From contig JBMYTN010000004.1 of NCBI GenBank assembly GCA_049604415.1, forward strand, positions 1 through 64,000: 64,000 bases of DNA, given 5' to 3'. Both the position numbers and the translations under genes were made by a program. Numbering within the stretch: the first letter of the stretch is position 1; each line of letters starts with the position of its first letter. The notes below the pieces were generated by a model, which was not told the origin of the DNA, did no database searches, and worked only from the letters and a program-made list of their open reading frames with translations. Shown piece by piece: positions 26,813 to 36,138 of this stretch. Source of the DNA: JBMYTN01 sp049604415. GTDB taxonomy: Bacteria > Pseudomonadota > Alphaproteobacteria > Rhodospirillales > Rhodospirillaceae.

Positions 26813-29800
26813 TTGCTGAAGAAAGTCCTGATTGGATTGGTCGCCTTGGTTCTGATTGCCATTCCGGTGATCCTGATTGCGCCCTCGCTGATTGATTGGA
26901 ACGCCTATAAGGCGCGCATAACCAGCGAATTGGCCCAAGCCACCGGGCGTGACGTCACCATCGATGGCGATCTGTCCCTGACCTTGATCCCTCAACCTGC
27001 CTTGTCCGTGGATCGAGTCCGTCTCGGCAATTTGGATGGCGGTTCACGGGCCGATATGATCCGCATGGGATCGATGCGGATCAATCTGCAAGTCGCCCCC
27101 TTGCTGTCCGGTCAGTTGGTTTTTGACAGCATTGTCCTGCAGCAGCCCGATATTCTGCTGGAGCGCTTGCCCGATGGTCGGGAAAACTGGGTTTTCGCGG
27201 GATCTGAGCCCCTCGAAGACATCACCGCAGGCGGCGATACGCCCAGCGCTTCGGGAGAAATTCCCCCGGCTGAGGGCCAACCGGCCCCAGCGGAGGCGCA
27301 ACCGGCCCCAGGGGAAGCACAGGCGGAAACCACCCAAGCACCAGCCCCGCAACCGACCAACACTCCAGCTCCCAGCCCCAGCTCCAGTTCCGAGGGCGAT
27401 GCCCCGCTGGATATTCGCATTGGGGCCATCACCATTCAGGAAGGCCGCGTGGTTTATCTGGATGGACAAAGCGGCACGACGGAGACCCTGGAGAACATTT
27501 CCCTCAATGTGTCGGCGGACAGTCTTTATGGCCCGTTCCGGGTCAGTGGGCGCATGGAAGCCCGGCTTGTCGAATTCGTCCTAGAAGGGGCGCTTGGCCT
27601 TTTGGAGCCGGGCAAAGCCTCGCAGGTGAGCCTTGGTCTTTCGGTTCCGGAAGGCGATTCGCAGATTGTTTTCAAAGGCCTGCTGTCCGACTTCACGGCT
27701 GGATTGACCGCACGGGGAACCTTGTCCTTGGACTCCGCCAGCCCGGCGGCGACCATTGGCCAGGTGATGGCCGCCCTTGGCGATGCGCCGGAAAGCCTGC
27801 CGGCCCCGTTGTCTGAGGCCGGGTCGTTGTCCGGCCAGTTTGAGGTCAGCGAGACCGCTGTGCGCTGGTGGGATCTGGACGGTGCGGTTGGGGGGACCAC
27901 CGTCGGCGGTGAGCTGGCCCTGACCTTGTCGGACATCCCCGATGTGAAGCTGGCCTTGAGCCTGGGGGAAGTCGATGGTGCGGCCTGGACCACCGCCCAG
28001 GCTCTGCCAGCACCGGGTGATCAAAGCCATCAATTTGCCTCTTGGCTCAACGCCTTGGGGGTCCGCGACGCGCAGGCGCAAACGCCGCCGCCGGTGGACC
28101 CTCAAGCCTTTGCCATCCCACCCTTGCCGACGGATGTCATTGCGTCCGTGGATCTGTCGGTTGCCCAGGTGTTGTGGAATGGGGAGCCCTTGCGTGATGT
28201 GATGCTATCGGCGGCCTTGGCCAATGGCGAGGTGACCATCAATCAAATGTCGGCACAGCTGCCCGGCGTGTCAGATTTTTCGATTTATGGCTTCATCCTG
28301 CCGCAAAATGGTGTGCCCACGGCGGATCTGTCTCTGTCGGCGCAATCGGGCAATTTGCGGGGCCTGCTGTCTTGGGCGGGGGTCGATCTGTCCCAAGTGC
28401 CTGCAGATCGGTTGCGCATACTCTCTTTGTCGGGGCAGATCCAAGGCGATCCAACGCAGATCCAGATCAGCAATGTGGACCTGACCCTGGATACGACCAA
28501 AGCCCGGGCGGCTGCGACCTTGCGGCCACCCCTGCAGCCGGGGGCGCGGTTGGGAGTCGGTCTGACACTGATTGTCGATACCTTGAATGCGGATGCTTAT
28601 CTGCCGCCATCTGATGGCGCAGCGTCCCAGGGTCAACCGGCACCCGGTGGAGGCGGGCAATTTGGCCAGCAAATCGCCCAGGCCACCGAAGGGGCTGCGC
28701 CGGCTGAGGCGGCTCCGGCGGCGGGCGCGCCGCCCGGACCCCTTTTGGCCGGGTTAGAGGCCTTGAATGACTTTGATGCCTCCTTTGATCTCTCGGTGGG
28801 CACCCTGGTTGCCAACAATTTGGAAATCCGAGATGCCAAGGCCAAAGGCTCACTGGTCAATGGTCGGCTGACCCTAACCGAAACCGGTTTTTCCGATGTG
28901 CTCGGTATTGCTGCGGCGCTGAGCGCCGATATTGGCGGGTTTGGCGGCGAGCCCCAGCTCCATGGGATCACCTATGACATCAAATCCGGCTCTCTGGACC
29001 GGGCGGCCTATCATTTCGGGCTGGATTTGCCCCTCAGCCCGGCGGATTTGGGCGCGGTGCATTTGGTTGGGACCTTGTCCGGCTCTCTGGACGCCTTGAA
29101 CACCAATGGCACCGTCAACGCTGCCGGGGGCCGGGTCGCTCATAATGGCGTTGTTCAAGGCGTGATGGGCGATGCCTTGGGCTATAATCTGAACATTGAC
29201 CTCTCGCACCCCGATGCGGTGCGGGCGATCCGTTATGTCAGCCCGGATTATACGCCGGGAGGCGGGGCATTGGGGGCGCTGCAATTCAATGGGCAGGTTG
29301 TTGGAGCCCCGAACTCCATCGATGTCTTTGACATGCGGGTGGTCATTGGCAGCAATGATGCGGCGGGGAGCCTGTCCCTGCGCACCGGCGGTCCGAAGCC
29401 GGATATTACGGCGGATCTGACCTCGGGCTCCTTGAACCTGGATTCCTTGCTGCCCGCAGACCAAGCCGCCTCTTTGCCCTCCGAAGAGACCCCCCGGATC
29501 CGCAAAGCCAGCTTAAAGCCTTGGGAGTTGCTCACGGCCCCACCGGCTTACTTCCAGCGAGCAGCCATGGAATTGGTGCCGCAACTGGACCAGGGTCGGC
29601 TGCAAGACGCCGACCGTCGCCCCGCCGAACCGGCGGTGTTTGACTGGTCCACGGCGCCGATCGATTTGTCCGCTTTGGACACTGCCAATGCCAATATCTC
29701 CTTGAAGGCCGGGCGTCTGATCGTTCAAGGCCTGCCGTTGGATCAGGCTGACATTCAAGCCTCTTTGCAGGACTCGGTGCTGGATGTCTCCCGGCTCAAT

Positions 29801-30556
29801 GGTGCGCTCTATGGCGGCGCTTTGGGGGGAACAGCCCGGGTGGTCGGGGGCGGTGCCCCGCAATACAACCTCAATGTCGGTTTGAACAATTGGCAAATTT
29901 CCAACTTCCTCTCCGCCTATGGTGGGGCGGCAGAGGCCTTGGGCAATGGCAATGCCAATCTGGCGGTGTCCAGCGGTGGTCTGTCGGTGTTGGACATTGT
30001 CCGGGCGCTGAACGGCAATGGCGGCCTGCAGATCAATGGCTTTGATGTGGCCGTCGGCAATGGGGCTGTACAAGGCAATGTGCTGGCTGGGGTGTTGGGA
30101 TTGGTGGCCAATCTCAACCAGGTCACCAGCTTTGGTCAGGGCCGGGGCGTGGCGGATCTAAGCGGCAGTTTCTCGGTGCAAAACGGCGTGATCGCCTTCG
30201 ATCCGTTCCAGATCATTTCCCAATTCTATGAAGGGGCGCTGTCGGGCCGGATCAGTCTGGTGGATTGGACCTTGGATGCCAACGGGTCTGCCAAGCTGGC
30301 CAAAACCGCTTTGGCCGGGGTATTGGGCAATGTGGTCAAGCTGCCTGATGACTTGCCCTTCTCGGTCTCCGGATCCTTGGACAATCCGCAATTCACCATT
30401 GCCACCTTGCCCCGGCCGGAAGATCTGGCCAAGGAGAACATTCCCCAGGTCCTTGAACAGGTGGTGCCCAATTTGATCCCGGGTGGCGACAGCGCACCGA
30501 AGATCGAGGTGCCCCAAGAGGCCGAACAATTGTTACGAGGTCTCTTCGGTCGTTAA
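26813..30556 (+). CDS. AsmA-family envelope protein
   Basis: A 1247-residue AsmA-like protein: one N-terminal membrane helix (LIGLVALVLIAIPVILIAPS), an AsmA N-terminal domain (PSLIDWNAYKARI...ATGRDVTIDG), a Pro/Ala/Glu-rich linker (about 142-195), then long beta-rich repeats ending in the conserved AsmA C-terminal region (about 1050-1180). AsmA/TamB-like proteins bridge inner and outer membranes and probably carry phospholipids. The start is a TTG at 26813 with GGAGAC nine bases upstream. A second low-complexity linker lies at about 600-645. Its 3' end overlaps the convergent RHH gene by 24 bases. Confidence 0.9.
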   Translation: MLKKVLIGLVALVLIAIPVILIAPSLIDWNAYKARITSELAQATGRDVTIDGDLSLTLIPQPALSVDRVRLGNLDGGSRADMIRMGSMRINLQVAPLLSGQLVFDSIVLQQPDILLERLPDGRENWVFAGSEPLEDITAGGDTPSASGEIPPAEGQPAPAEAQPAPGEAQAETTQAPAPQPTNTPAPSPSSSSEGDAPLDIRIGAITIQEGRVVYLDGQSGTTETLENISLNVSADSLYGPFRVSGRMEARLVEFVLEGALGLLEPGKASQVSLGLSVPEGDSQIVFKGLLSDFTAGLTARGTLSLDSASPAATIGQVMAALGDAPESLPAPLSEAGSLSGQFEVSETAVRWWDLDGAVGGTTVGGELALTLSDIPDVKLALSLGEVDGAAWTTAQALPAPGDQSHQFASWLNALGVRDAQAQTPPPVDPQAFAIPPLPTDVIASVDLSVAQVLWNGEPLRDVMLSAALANGEVTINQMSAQLPGVSDFSIYGFILPQNGVPTADLSLSAQSGNLRGLLSWAGVDLSQVPADRLRILSLSGQIQGDPTQIQISNVDLTLDTTKARAAATLRPPLQPGARLGVGLTLIVDTLNADAYLPPSDGAASQGQPAPGGGGQFGQQIAQATEGAAPAEAAPAAGAPPGPLLAGLEALNDFDASFDLSVGTLVANNLEIRDAKAKGSLVNGRLTLTETGFSDVLGIAAALSADIGGFGGEPQLHGITYDIKSGSLDRAAYHFGLDLPLSPADLGAVHLVGTLSGSLDALNTNGTVNAAGGRVAHNGVVQGVMGDALGYNLNIDLSHPDAVRAIRYVSPDYTPGGGALGALQFNGQVVGAPNSIDVFDMRVVIGSNDAAGSLSLRTGGPKPDITADLTSGSLNLDSLLPADQAASLPSEETPRIRKASLKPWELLTAPPAYFQRAAMELVPQLDQGRLQDADRRPAEPAVFDWSTAPIDLSALDTANANISLKAGRLIVQGLPLDQADIQASLQDSVLDVSRLNGALYGGALGGTARVVGGGAPQYNLNVGLNNWQISNFLSAYGGAAEALGNGNANLAVSSGGLSVLDIVRALNGNGGLQINGFDVAVGNGAVQGNVLAGVLGLVANLNQVTSFGQGRGVADLSGSFSVQNGVIAFDPFQIISQFYEGALSGRISLVDWTLDANGSAKLAKTALAGVLGNVVKLPDDLPFSVSGSLDNPQFTIATLPRPEDLAKENIPQVLEQVVPNLIPGGDSAPKIEVPQEAEQLLRGLFGR

Positions 30557-30778
30557 ACGGGAGGGCGGAGCGGTCAGAGTCGATCGCTCCTGATACCAAG
30601 CCAGCACATAGAGGCGCAGGGCAGAGGACAAATTGCCCTCCCGCCCGGCGTCGATCTCGGCGACCAAATCGGTCAGTGGGCGCCTTTGATGCTGGGCGAT
30701 GGCGTGCAGGGCGTCCCAGAAAGCGTCTTCCAGGGAGACGCTGGTGCGATGTCCGGCAATGGTGATCGACCGCTTCAC
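30533..30778 (-). CDS. Ribbon-helix-helix domain protein
   Basis: An 81-residue protein of the RHH_4 type: beta strand KRSITIAGHRTSVSL, then helices EDAFWDALHAIAQ and LTDLVAEIDAG, and the terminal LSSALRLYVLAWYQ. Such proteins occur singly in alphaproteobacteria; a DNA-binding role is presumed but untested. The gene overlaps the hydrolase stop by four bases (ATGA) and the end of asmA on the other strand. Confidence 0.85.
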   Translation of the reverse strand: MKRSITIAGHRTSVSLEDAFWDALHAIAQHQRRPLTDLVAEIDAGREGNLSSALRLYVLAWYQERSTLTAPPSRLTTEETS

Positions 30779-31488
30779 AGTCTGGGCAGGCCCTGAAGAA
30801 AGTCTGCGATGGCACTCCAGGCCTCAGCCCGGTTTTGTGCTTCGGTCCTGCCAGACGCCTTGCGCGGCTTAAAGGAGTGATCCCCATCGGGCAGGATGTG
30901 AAGCTGCATACCAGCTGGCAGAGCCAAACTCTGCAACAGGCTTGCGGTTCCCATGCTGTCCCGCTCGCCTTGGCAGATCAGGGTCGGCAGGCTCAGGGCC
31001 TCCAGAGTTGCCCCACGGTCGGTTTTCGGTTTGCCGACCGCATGGAGGGGAAACCCCAGGCAAATCAGACCAGAAAGCCTGTCCGGCTGTTGTTCGGCGA
31101 TCAGGGCGGCAATGCGTCCGCCCATGGACTTGCCGCCGATCACCGGGCGATTGGCGACCTCTGGGCGCACCCCGGACAGGGTTTCGGCAGCGTCCAGCAC
31201 CGCTTGCCAGCGGGCCAGCAGGATCGGGGCCCGGTCCGGGGGGCGTTTGCGGCCCTCAGGACCACGCCGGGCGGCCATATAGGGGAATTCAAAACGCAAC
31301 ACCCGATGCCCTGACGCGCCGAGGGCTTGTGCCGCCTCGGCCATGAAATCGCTGTCCATGGGCGCACCGGCCCCATGGGCCAGGATCACCAGATGATCCG
31401 CCGTCTTAGGTCCGTCGAGCAGAACCTGATCGGGTGTGAGCGGTGAGGAGGGTGGGGCTGTCAAAGATGGGAGTCCGAAGGCGGCCAA
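30775..31488 (-). CDS. Alpha/beta hydrolase, KANL3/Tex30 type
   Basis: A 237-residue alpha/beta hydrolase. The nucleophile elbow is GGKSMGG (near residue 119), the acid is in CQGERDSMG (near 179), and the catalytic histidine is in DGDHSFKPRK (near 205). Members are thought to be serine esterases or peptidases; the substrate is unknown. It is the first gene of a two-gene unit with the RHH protein, which starts inside its stop codon. Confidence 0.85.
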   Translation of the reverse strand: MAAFGLPSLTAPPSSPLTPDQVLLDGPKTADHLVILAHGAGAPMDSDFMAEAAQALGASGHRVLRFEFPYMAARRGPEGRKRPPDRAPILLARWQAVLDAAETLSGVRPEVANRPVIGGKSMGGRIAALIAEQQPDRLSGLICLGFPLHAVGKPKTDRGATLEALSLPTLICQGERDSMGTASLLQSLALPAGMQLHILPDGDHSFKPRKASGRTEAQNRAEAWSAIADFLQGLPRL

Positions 31489-31517
31489 TCGAACCCGGGA
31501 ACCCGGATCCGATTGGC
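31484..31517 (-). terminator. Hairpin between fumarase and hydrolase genes
   Basis: GCCAATCG (31484-31491) and CGATTGGC (31510-31517) form an 8-bp stem downstream of the fumarase gene. No T run follows, so it could be a Rho-dependent or processing element. Confidence 0.4.
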
Positions 31518-31533
31518 GCCCAAATCGTGGATG

Positions 31534-33150
31534 TTACAGCTGGCGGAAGAAGTCATTGCCCTTGTCATCCACGATGACAAAGGCCGGGAAGTCTTCGACT
31601 TCGATCTTCCAGATCGCTTCCATGCCCAGCTCCGGATATTCCAGCACCTCGACCTTTTTGATGCTGTTCAAGGCCAGTTGGGCCGCAGCCCCGCCAATGG
31701 AGCCGAGATAGAAGCCGCCATGGCTGTTGCAGGCATCGGTCACGGCCTTGGACCGGTTGCCTTTGGCGATCATCACCATGGAACCACCGGCGGCCTGGAA
31801 CTGCTCCACATAGGCATCCATCCGCCCCGCCGTGGTCGGCCCGAAGGAGCCTGAGGCATAGCCATCCGGGGTTTTGGCCGGACCGGCATAATAGACCGCC
31901 ATGTTTTTGAAGTAGTCGGGCAGGGGCTCGCCCTTGTCCAACCGTTCCTTCAGCTTGGCATGGGCGATGTCCCGGGCCACGATCATCGGGCCGGTCAGAG
32001 ACACCCGAGTTTTGATCGGATATTGCGACAGGGTTTTGCGGATCTCGTCCATCGGCTTGGACAGATCAATGGCCACGACCTCGTCGGACAGCTTCTCGGT
32101 TTTGACCTCGGGCATGTATTTCGCCGGGTCGGTTTCCAGCTTTTCCAAGAAGATGCCATCCTTGGTGATCTTGCCCCACATCTGCCGGTCGGCAGAGCAG
32201 GAGACACCAATGGCCACCGGCAGAGAGGCCCCATGGCGCGGCAGGCGGATCACCCGGACGTCATGGCAGAAATATTTGCCGCCAAATTGCGCCCCGATGC
32301 CCATTTTCTGGGTCAGCTCCTGGACCTGGGCCTCCATCTCCACATCGCGGATGGCATGGCCGAATTTGGTGCCTTCGGTCGGCAGGCCGTCCAAATAACG
32401 CGCGCTGGCCAGCTTGACGGTCTTCAAGCAGATTTCCGCCGAGGTGCCGCCAATGGCAATGGCCAAGTGATAGGGCGGGCAGGCCGACGTGCCTAAGGTA
32501 CGGATTTGTTCATTGAAGAACTCGGCCAGCTTTTCCGGAGTCAGCAGGGCCTTGGTCATCTGATACAGGAAGACCTTATTGGCCGACCCGCCGCCCTTGG
32601 CCATGAACATGAACTTATAGGCATCGCCTTTGCTGGCATAGAGATCGACCTGGGCTGGCAGATTGTTGCCGGTGTTGACCTCATCAAACATGGTCAGCGG
32701 CGCCATTTGCGAGTAGCGCAGGTTCAGGCGGCCATAGGCCCGGGCCACGCCCTCGGACAAAGCCTGGGCGTCGGCCCCATCGGTGAAGACCCGGTTGCCC
32801 CGCTTGCCCATGATGATCGCGGTGCCGGTGTCCTGACACATCGGCAGGATGCCCCCGGCGGCGATATTGGCGTTTTTCAGCAGTTCCAGCGCGACGAAGC
32901 GGTCATTGGGCGAGGCTTCCGGATCGTCCAGGATTTTGCGCAGCTGGGCCAAATGGCCCGGGCGCAGCAAATGGGAAATATCGCGGAAGGCCTCATCTGT
33001 GATGGTCGCCAGGGCTTCGGGCTTGACCATCGTGATCTCCTCGCCACCGAAGCTTTCCGTCGAGACCATGCTCTCGGAACCTTCGATTTTGCGATATTCG
33101 GTTTTGTCCTCCCCCAGAGGGAACATTTCAGCAAAAGCGGCGTCAATCAT
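31534..33150 (-). CDS. Fumarate hydratase, class I
   Basis: A 538-residue oxygen-sensitive, [4Fe-4S]-dependent fumarase that converts fumarate to malate in the TCA cycle. The N-terminal alpha domain has MCQDTGTA, TSACPPYH and SCSADRQMWG, supplying the three cluster cysteines. The C-terminal beta domain (about 370-538) has GPTTAGRMDAY and NSHGGFYLGSIGG. Length matches the single-chain FumA/FumB type. It is transcribed alone, with its own upstream region. Confidence 0.95.
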   Translation of the reverse strand: MIDAAFAEMFPLGEDKTEYRKIEGSESMVSTESFGGEEITMVKPEALATITDEAFRDISHLLRPGHLAQLRKILDDPEASPNDRFVALELLKNANIAAGGILPMCQDTGTAIIMGKRGNRVFTDGADAQALSEGVARAYGRLNLRYSQMAPLTMFDEVNTGNNLPAQVDLYASKGDAYKFMFMAKGGGSANKVFLYQMTKALLTPEKLAEFFNEQIRTLGTSACPPYHLAIAIGGTSAEICLKTVKLASARYLDGLPTEGTKFGHAIRDVEMEAQVQELTQKMGIGAQFGGKYFCHDVRVIRLPRHGASLPVAIGVSCSADRQMWGKITKDGIFLEKLETDPAKYMPEVKTEKLSDEVVAIDLSKPMDEIRKTLSQYPIKTRVSLTGPMIVARDIAHAKLKERLDKGEPLPDYFKNMAVYYAGPAKTPDGYASGSFGPTTAGRMDAYVEQFQAAGGSMVMIAKGNRSKAVTDACNSHGGFYLGSIGGAAAQLALNSIKKVEVLEYPELGMEAIWKIEVEDFPAFVIVDDKGNDFFRQL

Positions 33151-33212
33151 CGCATCCGCGTCCTCTCTTGTTTCGGAGCGGTCTGCTCTGCCGCTCCCTC
33201 CCTATGCCAACA

Positions 33213-33248
33213 CAAAAACCGGCCTCCCCTGATGGGGGAGGTCACCGG
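33213..33248 (-). terminator. Intrinsic terminator of sspB
   Basis: On the minus strand, downstream of sspB, CCGG..CCTCCCC pairs with GGGGAGG..CCGG around a short loop, followed by TTTTTG. It ends the sspB transcript before the fumarase gene. Confidence 0.8.
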
Positions 33249-33337
33249 CACACCTATGACTTGGGGATTTTGGGGTTCGGCTGAGCGCGTGCTGTTCGGG
33301 TCGCCCCGAAACACGGCAGCCTTACGCCCTTAGGAGG

Positions 33338-33910
33338 TCAGGTCTTCTTCCGGAACGCGTCCAGGGCAACGACTTTGGAGTCACTTTCTGGTTCGGGTGT
33401 CTCTGCGTCTTGGTCCTGGCCGGAGTCCGTGTCCTGGTCCTGTGTCCCCTCTTCACGGGACCGGGCCTCGGCCTCCACGGCGTCCAGTTCGCTACGCAGC
33501 TCTTCCAGATCGCCATCATCGACTTCGTCGGAGACGCTATCAGAGACCAGAGTGTTGAACTGGAGGCCGAAATTGGCATGGGGGTCAGCGAATGCCGTGA
33601 CCGCCTGATAGGGAATGGACAGATGCTCGCGCACGCCCCCGAAGGACAGGGTGACGGAGAACATTTCCTCGGTCACCTCCAGATCCCAAAACTGCCGTTG
33701 CAGGACAATGGTCATCTGGTCCGGATGCTGCTCCGCCAAGCGCTTGGGCAGCACCACATCTGGGTCATCGGTCCGGAAGGTGATGAAAAAATGATGCTCG
33801 CCGGGCAGGTTGCCCTGGTCTTGGGTCACACGCAACGCTTCCCGCACGACACCCCGTAGGGCTTCGTCCACCATTTCACCATAAGACAGGATATCAATCT
33901 GATCCGTCAC
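33338..33910 (-). CDS. sspB: ClpXP adaptor protein SspB, alpha type
   Basis: A 190-residue SspB-alpha protein. The folded substrate-binding domain spans residues 1-125 (ILSYGEMVDEALRGVVREAL, HHFFITFRTDDPDV, MTIVLQRQFWDLEV). An acidic, disordered linker follows (about 130-175), and the C-terminus SKVVALDAFRKK is the short motif that docks on ClpX. It tethers ssrA-tagged proteins to ClpXP for degradation. The tmRNA gene that encodes the tag lies about 300 bases upstream on the same strand. Confidence 0.94.
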   Translation of the reverse strand: MTDQIDILSYGEMVDEALRGVVREALRVTQDQGNLPGEHHFFITFRTDDPDVVLPKRLAEQHPDQMTIVLQRQFWDLEVTEEMFSVTLSFGGVREHLSIPYQAVTAFADPHANFGLQFNTLVSDSVSDEVDDGDLEELRSELDAVEAEARSREEGTQDQDTDSGQDQDAETPEPESDSKVVALDAFRKKT

Positions 33911-34171
33911 GCAGTCCGTCCTTCCGTTATGCCGGTGTCCATCGCATCGCCGCCTTCAGACCTGACTGCCGCAGCGACCAAAGGGATTTGGCCCCTGAAC
34001 AGCCCCGGGTGGCAGATGCTCTCCCCGCACGCCAGACAGCATAGAGCCTTCTCCGGGGAAGGCAATAAGGCAACTGGGCTAAGCCGGTTGGGTTGAAACG
34101 ATTGGGCCTACTCGGAAAGCAGACCGTTAAAAGCGACCATGTTTTGGGGGAAAGCTGCCTGCAACAGCAGG

Positions 34172-34208
34172 GGAAGAGAGAAGGGGGCTTCTGTTGCCCG
34201 GTGCCCCC
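34172..34208 (-). terminator. Probable terminator of ssrA
   Basis: On the minus strand GGGGGC (34203-34208) and GCCCCC (34183-34188) pair across a 14-base loop and are followed by a pyrimidine-rich TTCTCTCTT. It lies just beyond the coding piece of the tmRNA. Confidence 0.55.
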
Positions 34209-34209
34209 T

Positions 34210-34524
34210 GAACCGCGCCTACCCGTGCGACCGAGTAGGAGTTTGAGTGAAGCGATCGCACCGCATTAAGCGGCGAGACGTGCTTCCGCAAAGTTGTCGT
34301 TGGCAACTATTGCAAATGGCCCGATGACGGTGGAGCCATGCCGAGCACAACCAAATCCTTTACCACGCACGTCGATCCTGTTTCGCCCCCAGGGCCTGCT
34401 CTGGTCCGGTCCAACGATCCGCATAACCAGGGTCAGGAGGTCTGGTGGAGGCGCCGGGTACTGCCCCCGGGTCCGCAACGCTTATTCCGAGATGGGTTCA
34501 GCGCCATCACTGACCGAAGTCAGC
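34210..34524 (-). ncRNA. ssrA: Circularly permuted two-piece transfer-messenger RNA
   Basis: tmRNA rescues stalled ribosomes and adds a degradation tag. The permuted order is visible on the minus strand. First comes the acceptor piece (about 34524-34443), ending in CGCCTCCACCA. A 52-base intervening segment (34442-34391) follows, then the coding piece starting GGGGGCGAAACAGGATCGAC at 34390. GGGGGCG and CGCCTCC form the 7-bp acceptor stem with one G-U pair. The resume codon GCC after ATAGTT starts the tag ANDNFAEARLAA, with TAA at 34266-34268. A 70-codon open frame across this region is not a protein gene. The exact 3' end of the coding piece is uncertain. Confidence 0.96.
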
Positions 34525-34530
34525 CCAACC

Positions 34531-34559
34531 AATATAAGCCTGCTGCCGTCGCGACGCAA
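34531..34559 (-). promoter_or_regulatory. Candidate sigma70 promoter of ssrA
   Basis: TTGCGT (34554-34559) and TATATT (34531-34536) are separated by 17 bases on the minus strand. The expected start near 34524 gives an acceptor piece of about 82 nt, a normal size. Confidence 0.6.
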
Positions 34560-34615
34560 TCGAGACGGCAGATACGGACGTGCTTCGCAACGGCTGGAAG
34601 CGATGGGATTGGTCC

Positions 34616-35800
34616 TTACTCGATCCGGATCGACGGTCCGGTTGGGCCGCCTGCCTCGGCGGTCAAGGCGCCCCAGATTTTGTCAGCAATGGCCCCATAG
34701 GCCTCGGCAAAAGGTCCGGTCGGGTCAGAGACCGTGACCGGGGCTCCGGCATCGGCGGTTTCGCGGATTTTGATGTTCAGCGGCAACTCACCCAGGAACG
34801 GCGCACCCAACTCATCGGCGGTCTGTTTGGCACCACCATGGCTGAACACCTCGTCCCGATGGCCGCAGGACGGACAGACATAATAGCTCATATTCTCGAT
34901 CACGCCGAGGATCGGCACATTGACCTTCTTAAACATATTCAAACCCTTGCGGGCATCCAGCAAGGCGATGTCTTGGGGGGTGGACACAATAATGGCACCG
35001 GACAGCCGGACTCGCTGGCTGATGGTCAGCTGGGTGTCGCCGGTGCCCGGCGGCATGTCGATCAGAAGAATATCCAGATCGCCCCAATTGCTGTCCCGGA
35101 GCAATTGTTCCAACGCGCCCATCACCATGGGGCCGCGCCAGACCACTGGATCGTCTTCCTTAACCAGAAAGCCAATGGACATCACCGACAGGCCATGGGC
35201 CGGGACCGGCAGCACTTTGGCCCCGTCGGTTTGCGGTTTAGCCCCCCGAACCCCGAACATGCGCGGCATGGATGGACCGAAAATGTCGGCGTCAAACACC
35301 CCCACCTTCAGGCCCTTGGCGGCCATGGCCAGGGCCAGATTGGCCGTGGTGGTCGATTTGCCGACGCCGCCCTTGCCGGACGAGACGGCAACCACATGGG
35401 TAATCCCCGGCAAGGTGATGCTGCCCTGCGCGCCTGCCTGGCCCGCAGCCCCTGCCGGTCCGGGCGGCGCTTGCGGTGCCTTGGCGGCGCTTTGGGCGCT
35501 GGGCGCTGCGGTTGGACTGGGGGCGGCTTGGCCCGGAGCGGCCTGCGCCGTCAGGATCGCGGTGGCGCGCTCCACACCGGGCAGTTCCGTGATCAACTCT
35601 TCCGCCTTGCGGCGCAGCGGTTCCAGCTTGGGTCCCAGCTCTTGGGGCACGGCAAGGCAGAGAGAGACCTTGGTGCCTTGTTCGCCCGGGTCCAGGGATA
35701 CCGATTCCACCCAGCCCAACTCTGTGACCGGCTTATTGGCCGGGGGGTAGAGCAGCCCGTCAAGGGCTTTGAGAACGTGGTCCTGGGTTACATCGGTCAT
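34616..35800 (-). CDS. Mrp/ApbC-type iron-sulfur cluster carrier ATPase
   Basis: A 394-residue protein with an N-terminal MIP18/DUF59 domain (1-80), an Ala/Pro-rich linker (about 85-125) and a ParA/MinD-like P-loop domain. The deviant Walker A SGKGGVGKST is at 141-150, and the CPSC pair (Cys309, Cys312) binds a bridging Fe-S cluster in the dimer. It receives and delivers Fe-S clusters. The ATG at 35800 matches the family start; the frame is open further upstream without a ribosome site. Confidence 0.93.
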   Translation of the reverse strand: MTDVTQDHVLKALDGLLYPPANKPVTELGWVESVSLDPGEQGTKVSLCLAVPQELGPKLEPLRRKAEELITELPGVERATAILTAQAAPGQAAPSPTAAPSAQSAAKAPQAPPGPAGAAGQAGAQGSITLPGITHVVAVSSGKGGVGKSTTTANLALAMAAKGLKVGVFDADIFGPSMPRMFGVRGAKPQTDGAKVLPVPAHGLSVMSIGFLVKEDDPVVWRGPMVMGALEQLLRDSNWGDLDILLIDMPPGTGDTQLTISQRVRLSGAIIVSTPQDIALLDARKGLNMFKKVNVPILGVIENMSYYVCPSCGHRDEVFSHGGAKQTADELGAPFLGELPLNIKIRETADAGAPVTVSDPTGPFAEAYGAIADKIWGALTAEAGGPTGPSIRIE

Positions 35801-36138
35801 GGGAAGCGCCTTTTTTGAAGATCCGGGTCTGGAGGGGCCAATCCGATTGGTCTGAGCCAAACGTAAGACGAGAAAATGACCCACAAAAGAGGGAGATTTG
35901 TTCAACTATGCGGTTTCGTCTTGTCGCCAAAGCGAAGACACCCCACCTCACTTTGGCGAGGAAACCATTGCGGTGAACGCGTCTTCCGGCTGCGTTTTCC
36001 CCCCGTTTGGAGGGAACCCAAGGCTGGGGTTGGCCCTGATAGAGGCCTTTGTAGAGCATGTTGCTCCCCCACGCCATCCGAAGGGATGCCGGGATAGGAG
36101 GATATGAGTAAGTGACGGAACGAAAGGACTTGGTGTCG
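35801..36138. other. Divergent region between mrp and hflK
   Basis: About 310-340 bases with no independent gene. TCGCCAAAG (35934-35942) and CTTTGGCGA (35961-35969) form a perfect 9-bp inverted repeat. Close to hflK, a strong ribosome site (AGGAGG, 36097-36102) is followed by ATG at 36104, which opens only a three-codon frame (Met-Ser-Lys, stop). The promoters for both flanking genes must lie here. Confidence 0.45.

Noticed and set aside
34266..34478. 70-codon minus-strand frame ending in ANDNFAEARLAA
   Set aside because: It crosses the acceptor, intervening and coding parts of tmRNA; only the tag is translated, by resume-codon switching.
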